A stretch of 64,000 nt of DNA from Paenibacillus periandrae. Lineage in GTDB: Bacteria; Bacillota; Bacilli; Paenibacillales; NBRC-103111. Numbering within the stretch: the first letter of the stretch is position 1; every line of letters starts with the position of its first letter. This document shows, piece after piece, positions 54,476 through 63,300 of the stretch. Location: NCBI RefSeq assembly GCF_022458865.1, contig NZ_JAJNMU010000003.1:1-64000 (forward strand), read 5' to 3'. A program made the position numbers and the translations under genes. The notes under the pieces are model-generated. The model was not told where the DNA came from. It searched no databases and was given only the letters and a program-made list of their open reading frames with translations.

Positions 54476-56941
54476 TTAGAAAGTTGCGTTGACCAGCTTA
54501 TTTATCTCATCACGTTCTTTGGGATCCTTGGCAATGAGCTTGTCATATAGGGGTTGATCCGTTTTATTTTGCTTTTGTAAGGAGGCCAAATACCATCTCG
54601 TCATTTGTAAATTGTTCTGATCATCAAACTGATCCGTTAATCCGAACTTGAGGAAGCCTTCAGCCGCTGAATAGTTGGCGTTAATATAATAGATCTGGCC
54701 TAATGTTAAAGCGATATTCTTGGTTAATCCAAATGCGCGACCTTGTGCTTGTTCCTTAGGGAGAGATTCTAGTTGTTTGGTCTTGGTTTGAATCTTGTTA
54801 TATGTTTCAATCGCCTGCTTCCAGTATTGATCTTTTAAAGTGCTATTTTTATCAACTCGAGCTTTGTTTCCCAAATCAAAGTTAAGAGATATTGCTTTTT
54901 CATACAATGAAATATCCCATGGGAAATTACCGGTTTCAGTATCGACAAGCTTTAAAGCCTGGGGCAATTGCTCTTTAATCGTTAATGTGTAAATTTCCTT
55001 TTCAATTAAGTATCGATTGAACGGTTCTTTGCTGCGAGCAGATTGAATTAAATTGACAGCATCATTGTAATATCTCTCGTCTTTAGTTTGATTGTAGGCT
55101 TGTAAGAGTATATCAACTTTGTAGGATGCATAATCAGGATGATTGGGATGCTGATTTAGAGCATTGTTTAAAGGAACAAACACTTCATTGATATTTTTAT
55201 TTTCTTGAGCCATGGACACAGCATTTCTAAAATTTGTGTTAGCGTTTAGTAACTGTGCAGAATTAAAGAACATAATCAAGGAGATGAGTAGTAGAATTGA
55301 AGGATAAATCCAACGATATTTCTCGATTACACTCCATTTTGTACTTAATTGCCCGATATCAACCTTTGAAACCATTGCTCCTAAGGATAAGAATACTAGA
55401 ACTCCTAAATATACATAGCTTAAATCAAAGTCAATCATGCTGTGAATAAGTAACGAAATTGTGACAATATAAAAGACAAAGCGGGATTCATCTGTTTCGA
55501 ATTTGTTTCTGATAAATTTTGTGATAAAGAAATATAATGTCGCTCCAATAACTAACAACAATATAATAAAACCAAGAGCCCCTACTTCAACTAAATACTG
55601 AAGGAAGAAATTATGAGCTTGACGGCTAACATATGGATTATTTTGATATTTTTCATATAGTGCGGACCAAGCACCACCACCTGCACCGAGAATAGGATAA
55701 TCTTTGTATAACTTAATTGCATCGGTATAAAAAGTTCCTCTTTCCAGTACACTATGCTGCTGGAAATTAATATTTTCTAAACGGGTTTTGATATTCTCAG
55801 GCAGAAGTCTGGTAAATCCGGTATCTTGAAAGATAAGGACTACACCGGTCGTACCTATAATTAAAGCTGTCAGAGGTATAATAAGACTAGAGAAGCGTTT
55901 ATTTTCGAATTTTGCCAATCTCTTCTCAATGATACCTGATGCATAATGCTGTATACAAAAGGAGATTCCAGCGCTAATTAAAGCAGCAACGATTAAAATT
56001 GACCACCCTTGTATAGAAAGTGAAGATGTATATTGCTTACTAAGCTCAATTCCTATTGTTGTTACTTTGCTTAAAATTAGAAAGGAAACGATAAATGATA
56101 CGAATAGATGAATAATAAACAAAATTTGTTTATAAGGCTTTAAAAAGGGAAGAATCAATAATAACACAACCGGCAGAATAACGAGCCCACCTCTGGAAAG
56201 CGTAAGGAAAAAGGAAACAATGATGGTTACAGTCATAAAGCTATGAAGAAGTGTAAATACCCATTTTTTTGAAGTCACTGTCAGATATAAAGTGCACAGT
56301 AGAAGTGCAATAAGAAAAGCAGCATAGGAGTTCGCATACTGAAACACTGATGTAAGACGAAGTCCATTGGAATCTGTCATAATCGCATCCCTATAAAAAT
56401 CAAGACCCGACGTGTCGCCAGCGAACCACTTGACAACATTATATATGCCTTCTTTGTTACCAAACCAGTTAAACAATCCGAAAATTACAACAAAGTAACC
56501 TGAGGCGAATAAAGCACCTCGTAAGATAGTTAAACCAAGGTCACTTCTACTAATGTAAATCCCAAGTAAGAAGAAAATGGTATAGATCATTTGAATGTAC
56601 ATGATGTTAACAGCGAAGTAAGATGATGCGGCGGAAACTAATGAGATAATAAAACTTAAGGGTATTAACCATATAGCTAAGGTTAGTAGATCTGAGGAAT
56701 GCTTGAATTTCCAGTTATAAAACAAGTAGATAGATACTAAAAAAAGAATAATGGAACCCCATATGAATGAACTGTATAAGGGTCTTTCGAAATCAAAGGT
56801 GTTTCCGTTGAATAGGGCTTTCTGGAAGGGGGCCCAGAATAGAAAGAGAGTGGTGAAGACCATAAGTATCCAAAATAATATGGACGTATTTGGGCTCGAT
56901 TCAAGATGCTTAGGCAAATTGTTTGCATTTCTATAAGACAT
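54476..56941 (-). CDS. O-antigen ligase/polymerase-like membrane protein with C-terminal TPR region
   Basis: 821 residues from ATG 56941, seven bases after AAGGAG. About 12-14 membrane segments occupy the first 560 residues. The large outside loop carries the Wzy_C-type pattern LKTRLENINFQQHSVLERGT, ILGAGGGAWSALYEKYQNNPYVSRQAHNFFLQYLVEVGALGF: the conserved H-N-x-x-L of O-antigen ligase domains. The last 250 residues are soluble and helical with TPR-like repeats. Such proteins polymerise or attach lipid-linked glycans. This one is a good candidate for moving the glycan made by the neighbouring genes, e.g. to an S-layer protein. Divergent from the Wzm gene. Clearly AT-rich. Confidence 0.85.
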   Translation of the reverse strand: MSYRNANNLPKHLESSPNTSILFWILMVFTTLFLFWAPFQKALFNGNTFDFERPLYSSFIWGSIILFLVSIYLFYNWKFKHSSDLLTLAIWLIPLSFIISLVSAASSYFAVNIMYIQMIYTIFFLLGIYISRSDLGLTILRGALFASGYFVVIFGLFNWFGNKEGIYNVVKWFAGDTSGLDFYRDAIMTDSNGLRLTSVFQYANSYAAFLIALLLCTLYLTVTSKKWVFTLLHSFMTVTIIVSFFLTLSRGGLVILPVVLLLILPFLKPYKQILFIIHLFVSFIVSFLILSKVTTIGIELSKQYTSSLSIQGWSILIVAALISAGISFCIQHYASGIIEKRLAKFENKRFSSLIIPLTALIIGTTGVVLIFQDTGFTRLLPENIKTRLENINFQQHSVLERGTFYTDAIKLYKDYPILGAGGGAWSALYEKYQNNPYVSRQAHNFFLQYLVEVGALGFIILLLVIGATLYFFITKFIRNKFETDESRFVFYIVTISLLIHSMIDFDLSYVYLGVLVFLSLGAMVSKVDIGQLSTKWSVIEKYRWIYPSILLLISLIMFFNSAQLLNANTNFRNAVSMAQENKNINEVFVPLNNALNQHPNHPDYASYKVDILLQAYNQTKDERYYNDAVNLIQSARSKEPFNRYLIEKEIYTLTIKEQLPQALKLVDTETGNFPWDISLYEKAISLNFDLGNKARVDKNSTLKDQYWKQAIETYNKIQTKTKQLESLPKEQAQGRAFGLTKNIALTLGQIYYINANYSAAEGFLKFGLTDQFDDQNNLQMTRWYLASLQKQNKTDQPLYDKLIAKDPKERDEINKLVNATF

Positions 56942-57169
56942 TACCATTCTCCTTCTATAAACGAAATTCTTTATATTTTACCATAAATATAGCATGGATA
57001 TGAATGTTATTAAAATCCATGCTAGTTGAGAAAATTTTGTAGCTAGTAATAAAAGCGTATATTTGGTAAGATTAATGCTGAATTGGAACGAAAAATTACC
57101 AAATTCCGACACTTTTCTCTTAATCTTAAAAAGTAACTCAAATAAAATCTAAGATAGGTTGGTTGCGCA

Positions 57170-57979
57170 ATGTTTTTAAATCCATACTTCATATTGAAAA
57201 ATCTTTGGAGGCATAGAGAATTAATAAAAAGCTTTTCCAAACGAGAGGTCATATCCAAATATAAAGGATCGATTCTTGGGATTATGTGGTCGTTTATTAC
57301 TCCTTTACTTATGCTTGCTGTATACACTTTTGTTTTTAGTGAGGTTTTTAATGCAAAGTGGGGTACTGCAAGTGATAGTAAAATTGAATTTGCCATTATT
57401 ATATTTTGTGGATTAATAACTTTTAGTATATTTGGGGATGTAATCAGTCGCTCTCCTTACCTAATACTTGGTAATGCCAATTACGTAAAGAAAGTTGTAT
57501 TTCCTTTGGAGATTCTGCCGGTGGTGGCACTGGGCTCAGCATTAATCACTAGTTTAATAAGTATGTGTATACTAATTGCATGTATTGGTATTTTTATGCA
57601 TGCTGTTCATTGGACTTTAATATTTATTCCTCTGGTGTTATGTCCACTTATGTTATTGTCTCTCGGTTTTGGTTGGCTGTTATCCTCATTAGGGGTATAT
57701 TTGCGAGATATTGCCCAGATCATAACGATAGCGGTCCAAGCACTCATGTTACTCAGTCCAATATTTTACCCCGTGACCGCAATACCTAAAGATTTGCTAT
57801 TCATATATTATTTTAATCCGGTTGGTTATGTAGTCGAAGATATGAGAAGGGTTATGATTTGGGGTCAGTTACCTGATTGGAACGTTTGGGGCATAGAGAT
57901 GCTTATTGGACTTGTCGTTTTCTATTTAGGGTATATATGGTTTAATAAGACGAAATCAGGTTTCTCGGATGTCATCTAG
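57170..57979 (+). CDS. wzm: Polysaccharide ABC exporter permease (Wzm/TagG-like)
   Basis: 269 residues, six membrane segments. The N-terminus MFLNPYFILKNLWRHRELIKSF and SKREVISKYKGSILGIMWSF are the cytoplasmic ABC-2 permease signature of Wzm/TagG. LGVYLRDIAQIITIAVQALMLLSPIFYP holds the conserved gate helix. It forms the channel for lipid-linked O-antigen-like glycans or teichoic acids with the ATPase encoded 24 bases on. The ribosome site is weak. The non-coding 220 bases upstream, divergent from the Wzy-like gene, contain no obvious signal beyond AT-rich sequence. Confidence 0.92.
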   Translation: MFLNPYFILKNLWRHRELIKSFSKREVISKYKGSILGIMWSFITPLLMLAVYTFVFSEVFNAKWGTASDSKIEFAIIIFCGLITFSIFGDVISRSPYLILGNANYVKKVVFPLEILPVVALGSALITSLISMCILIACIGIFMHAVHWTLIFIPLVLCPLMLLSLGFGWLLSSLGVYLRDIAQIITIAVQALMLLSPIFYPVTAIPKDLLFIYYFNPVGYVVEDMRRVMIWGQLPDWNVWGIEMLIGLVVFYLGYIWFNKTKSGFSDVI

Positions 57980-58002
57980 CTTTTTTGAATGGAGGTCCTT
58001 TT

Positions 58003-59304
58003 ATGGGAGAGGTTTCAATTAGTATTACCAATGTTGGCAAAACCTATAGAATATATAATAATCCACAAGATCGTTTAATGCAGTCTATTTTCAGAGGAAA
58101 TCGGCAATATTATAGAGAGTTTAGAGCTTTAAAAAATATAACGTTTGAGGTAAGAAAAGGCGAAACAGTCGGTATTATTGGAAGGAATGGTTCAGGTAAA
58201 AGTACTTTACTGCAGATAATCGCTGGTACGCTTCAAGCTACAGAAGGCGATATTAATGTAAATGGACGGGTTGCTGCTCTTCTCGAATTGGGTAGTGGTT
58301 TTAATCCTGATTTTACTGGGAGAGAGAATGTTTTCTTGAACGGAGCCATACTTGGCATTAGCAGAACCGAGATGGAAAAAAGATTTGACGATATTACGTC
58401 CTTTGCAGATATTGGTGATTATATCGATCAACCAGTTAAAACATATTCAAGCGGGATGTATGTCAGACTGGCCTTTGCTGTTGCTATAAGTGTAGATCCT
58501 GATATATTGATAGTCGATGAAGCATTGGCTGTGGGTGATGGTCGATTTCAATTAAAATGCTTCGAAAGAATAAATTCCTTGAAGGAATCGGGTACTACCA
58601 TTCTATTGGTTACACATGATTTGCAATCCATAAGACAGTTCTGTGATCAATGCTTATTATTTGATAAAGGGACACTTCTAGATCAAGGAACACCAAATGA
58701 TATTGTTAACAAATACACCAAGATATTATTCTCAAGCGCTGATTCAGAATTAGCTGAGAATACGGAGCAAATAGAGGAAGTTAATAGCTTTCAAGGCGCA
58801 AATGCTAACGATGAGGACCAACGTAAAACAGATGGTAAAGAATACAGGTATGGTAATGGGGAAGGAATTATCGATAACGTCGATATAACGGATGCAGAAG
58901 GAAAATCTATAGAAATGATGACTACCTGTGATGAAGTCACTATATCAATGGATATAACAGCAGGGAAAGAAATTACTAAACCAATTTATGCGGTAACAAT
59001 CAAATCAGTTAAAGGTTTAGAGGTTTATGGGACAAACAGTTATTTTCAGAATTATCCTTTTGAAACTCTTCAACCCAATCAATCTATTCATGTAGAATTT
59101 AAGCATAAAATGGCACTAGCTCCTGGGATTTATTTTATTTCCTTTGGTTTTGTAGAGTTATTAAAAGAAGAAATTGTTCCTCTTGACAGACGCTATGATG
59201 CCATAGAAATAAAGGTTTTGCCACGGGGTAGTGATCGCAGCTTTGGTATAGCTAATCTTGATTCCAGAATTACGATCAGCCACCTCGAGAAACAGCAGAA
59301 ATAA
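58003..59304 (+). CDS. wzt: Polysaccharide ABC exporter ATPase with C-terminal glycan-binding domain (Wzt)
   Basis: 433 residues from ATG 58003, which follows GGAGG; a TTG six codons earlier is weaker. Walker A GIIGRNGSGKSTLLQI, signature YSSGMYVRLAFAVAI, Walker B ILIVDEALAVGD and the H-loop VTHDLQS are intact. From residue 250 a beta-sandwich Wzt C-terminal domain follows (GIIDNVDITDAEGKSIEM..., MALAPGIYFISFGFVEL), which in characterised Wzt proteins binds the modified chain end and couples termination to export. The adjacent methyltransferase would supply such a modified end. This supports a chain-terminated glycan, not a Wzx/Wzy repeat unit. Confidence 0.93.
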   Translation: MGEVSISITNVGKTYRIYNNPQDRLMQSIFRGNRQYYREFRALKNITFEVRKGETVGIIGRNGSGKSTLLQIIAGTLQATEGDINVNGRVAALLELGSGFNPDFTGRENVFLNGAILGISRTEMEKRFDDITSFADIGDYIDQPVKTYSSGMYVRLAFAVAISVDPDILIVDEALAVGDGRFQLKCFERINSLKESGTTILLVTHDLQSIRQFCDQCLLFDKGTLLDQGTPNDIVNKYTKILFSSADSELAENTEQIEEVNSFQGANANDEDQRKTDGKEYRYGNGEGIIDNVDITDAEGKSIEMMTTCDEVTISMDITAGKEITKPIYAVTIKSVKGLEVYGTNSYFQNYPFETLQPNQSIHVEFKHKMALAPGIYFISFGFVELLKEEIVPLDRRYDAIEIKVLPRGSDRSFGIANLDSRITISHLEKQQK

Positions 59305-59321
59305 AGGAACAAGGTGAAATA

Positions 59322-60338
59322 ATGAATATTAGAGAGCTTATTAATGATAGCAGCCAAGTCGAAGTTTTATCGGACAATTTTGCGGTAGAACATAATTATA
59401 CTGGTAAATATGCCGACTTAAGCAGTGAAAAAGAAGCCGAAATGGTCTCTATGATGAGTGATAGACCCTGGAGAGAGGTTATTGCAGATAGTTTTCAAGA
59501 TCATTCACCTTGGCTCTATAAGATTATTACGGACACTGGCCGTTCCTTATTTCTGGATGTGCTCGATATTCCTAAAAATGGCTTGCATTTAGATGTTGGT
59601 TCGGGCTGGGGACAGGTGTGCATTCCTTTGGGGCGTTATGGTAAATCAGTTGCACTTGATTTAACCTATAATAGGCTCAACATACTTAAAAGTATTGCCA
59701 ACCAAGAATCAGTTTCATTACAGTATGTACAAGGGAATTTCTTGAGCTTTCCATTTAATGAGAATATATTTGATACTATTATCTTTAATGGCTCATTAGA
59801 ATGGATAGGTGTAGGTCGAGAAGAAGGTACTTCGATTAGAGATGTTCAAATTGAAGCCCTTAAAAAAGCGAACAGGCTTTTGAAACCAGATGGATTGGTC
59901 TATATCGGAATTGAGAACAGTTTGGGCCTAAAATATATTCTTGGGGCCGAAGATGATCATACAGGGCTTATCCATCATACTTTTTTGGGAGAAAAGCAGG
60001 CAGAAGCAAACTTTCAGACTAACACTACAGGTAAACAACTTCCTTCTAAGACATGGAGTTTAGAGGAATATAAAGATATGATTGCTGAATCTGGTCTTGA
60101 ACTAGAAAGAGTATATGGATGTTTTCCTGACTATAAACTTATTAGACATATGGTGGATTTAAGACTAATCAATGAAGAATTAAAAAAGGGGTTACTTTCG
60201 TTGGAACATATAGGAACTAATGGACAATCATATGGAAAAAACCATGAGTTAAATGAAATTTATAAATTACTAGCTAAAAATAAAGTAGCAGAAAAATTTT
60301 GTCCATCATATGGATTTATTATACGTAAGAGGGGCTAA
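59322..60338 (+). CDS. Class I SAM-dependent methyltransferase (glycan-linked)
   Basis: 338 residues. The SAM loop is LHLDVGSGWGQVCIPLGRYG with the acidic strand-2 end VALDLTYNRLNIL, followed by IFDTIIFNGSLEW and LLKPDGLVYIGIEN. The N-terminal 90 residues are separate, with no known domain. Because it lies directly after wzt (18 bases) and before the kinase/GT fusion, it is a good candidate for the chain-end methyltransferase recognised by the Wzt C-terminal domain. This is inference. Alternatively it methylates a sugar. Confidence 0.85.
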   Translation: MNIRELINDSSQVEVLSDNFAVEHNYTGKYADLSSEKEAEMVSMMSDRPWREVIADSFQDHSPWLYKIITDTGRSLFLDVLDIPKNGLHLDVGSGWGQVCIPLGRYGKSVALDLTYNRLNILKSIANQESVSLQYVQGNFLSFPFNENIFDTIIFNGSLEWIGVGREEGTSIRDVQIEALKKANRLLKPDGLVYIGIENSLGLKYILGAEDDHTGLIHHTFLGEKQAEANFQTNTTGKQLPSKTWSLEEYKDMIAESGLELERVYGCFPDYKLIRHMVDLRLINEELKKGLLSLEHIGTNGQSYGKNHELNEIYKLLAKNKVAEKFCPSYGFIIRKRG

Positions 60339-60340
60339 TT

Positions 60341-63300
60341 ATGGAATTATATAAAGCAATTATGTATGCTGGCTTATGTAAAGAATCGGAATTAGATTCT
60401 ATTGTAGTAAATCTACAAATAAGTGACGGCGTTAGGAATGAGCATGCAGAAAGTAGACGCTATTTTATCTACAAAAATAATAGTCCTTTGTGTTCAGTTA
60501 AAAGGTTGCCTAAAGAGAGTATATTTGATGTCGATTTAATAATAGAAACACAACAAAAATTTAATAAATACAATAATTTTTCATCACCTCAGATTTTCGG
60601 AGTTTATAAAAATAATGAAAATATTTTTATCGTTGAAGAATTTCTTTTAAATGTTAGTACAGTTCATGAGTTGATAATTAATAATGAAGTGACAACAGAT
60701 AATGCAATAACCTTAATCGAGAAAGTGTTCAATGAAATAATACAAAACTCAGAAGAAGTTTATGATGAAAATTTATTAGCTACTGAACTGAAACAATTAG
60801 ATGCTTTTACAAAAACAGCAGAGAATTTTAATGTACCACAAATGTTGATATTAAGGCTAAAAGAACAAATCAATAAAGATTTAGATATCTTGATTCAAAG
60901 ACCATTACTTACATCCAGAGATATCAATGCAAATAATATACTTGTTAATCGAGAGAATAAAGTGTTTTTAGTTGATTTTGATTTGAGTCAAAAAACACAT
61001 TTTTGGTGGATAGATATCTTTCGTAATGACTTTTGGGATGATAGGTTATCACTAGATAATTATAAAAAGAAACTATCGCTAAAAGGGCTGGACAGCAATT
61101 TTTTAAATCTATTATCTTTTTTGAATGAAATATGGATCATTCAAAAAGTATTTACCGAAAATCATTATTTGAAAAATTATGATTCCTATAGGAAGAAAAT
61201 TCTTGATTATTTTAAACTTTGGATAGCAAATACAGCTGATTCTGAGAAGTATCTGGAGCTTGTTCATGCTACTGATTTAATACAATTACCGGAACAAATA
61301 GAGCATAACTACCCTTATTATTCGCAGCTTTTTTGGTCTGACGATAATCTTTTTTTGGAGGAAAACTCTAGAAAAGTCGGGCTAGTTGAACAAAATGATT
61401 TCTCGCTATTCCAATTTCAAATTCCTGAAATGAGTACTTTTTTCAGGCTGGATCCCAGTAATAAACCGTGTTCAATAATTATAAAATCCCTTAGTTTAAC
61501 CGTAGATGATCATATCATTTATGAAATAAACCATGAAACTAATTTTGAAGAGTTGATCACAACTAATGGATTATATCAATTAGAAGATACGGATAATGGT
61601 TTTTACAATATTGTCGCTTTAAATGACGATCCTCAAATAATTGTAAATTTTCCTGATGAAATAAAGAAAGTGACAAGCAAAGGCAAGATAAACATATTGG
61701 TAGAAATGAAATATATTAATGATATATCTTCAGTAATAATAGCAACATTGGAACAGAAAGCAGCCGAATCTTTATTACTAAAGAGAGATTTAAATGATAC
61801 TAAAAGTGAATTATTACAATTGAATCAAAATTATGCTGAAATAAATAACGTATATATTGGGGCACTTGAGAATTTAAAAACCTTAGTGGATTCAATAAAA
61901 ATGTATGAAGATTCCCATCAAATAAATCTTAACGAAAAAACTATTTTGAAGGGTGATTTGGAAGAATCGAAAAATCAACTAGAAGAGTCTAATAATGAAC
62001 TGAAAATAACGAAGATTAAACTAGAAGAGTCTAATAATGAACTGAAAATAACGAAGATTAAACTAGAAGAAGACCATAAAGAATTGACACAATTTAAAAA
62101 TGAAAATGAGGTGCTTAAAAACACACTATCATGGAAAGTAACCTTACCATTGCGTAAATTTGGGGGAATAATCCATAAGTTTAAAGATATCCTTCATATC
62201 ATTATTCGCAAACGGTTCTCATTTAAATTGATACCAGTAAATGATCTGCTTGAAAACTCTGAACCTTATAGTTGGAAGAGTATAGGTAGTGACCCTTACT
62301 TCATATTAGAAGGTCGAATCCCTACTGGATGGGTGAAAATCACTTGGACCTCCAGCAGTAATGTAAATCTTCCTTTAAAAATTTACTGGGATGAGGGACA
62401 GGGTCTCTCGGAAACCAATAGCCACATCTTTGGGCATTTAAAAAATGGCAAGAATAAAATTCAGGAAGCGGTTATGTTTATAAGTCCTTTAACACAAAGT
62501 CTACGTCTTGATACGGGTGACAGAGAAGCTGATTTCTCCTTTGAATCAATAAGCATGTTTAAGATAACACGGGTCAATGTTTTTATGAAATCAGTAATGA
62601 ATTTTATTAAACAACGAGGCTTTTCTATATTAACCCTCAGATCTTTAATTAAAAAGACTTGGGCTATATTTAAAAATCAAGGGCTGAAGGGTGTTTGGAT
62701 TAAGATTAAATATAGTTTGGTTGGTAATGATTTTGATAATAATTCGATAGATTATCAGACTTGGCTTCTTGCTCTAGCTTTAACAGAAGACAAACGCCTT
62801 GATATTCTTAAAGAAATAGATACCTTCCATTATAAGCCTCTCATATCTGTGATTGTTCCTGTGTACAATGTTGATGAAGAATGGTTAGTTAAATGTATTG
62901 ATTCTGTACGCAATCAATTATATTCTAACTGGGAGTTATGTATTGCAGATGACGCATCTCCAAAGCAACACATTCGTAGCGTACTTGAAAAGTATGAGAA
63001 AATAGATGAAAGAATTAAAGTTGTTTATAGAGAGAAGAACGGTCACATTTCTGAAGCGTCAAATTCAGCCTTAGACATTGCAAATGGTGAATTTATAGCT
63101 TTATTAGATCATGATGATGAGCTGGCAGTTAACGCTTTATTTGAAAATGTAAAACTCCTTAATTCTTATCATGACGCGGATATGATTTATAGTGATGAAG
63201 ATAAAATAAGTATGGAGGGGGAAAGACATTCTCCATATTTCAAGCCGGATTGGTCCCCAGATACATTCTTATCGCATATGTATGTATGTCACTTGGGTGT

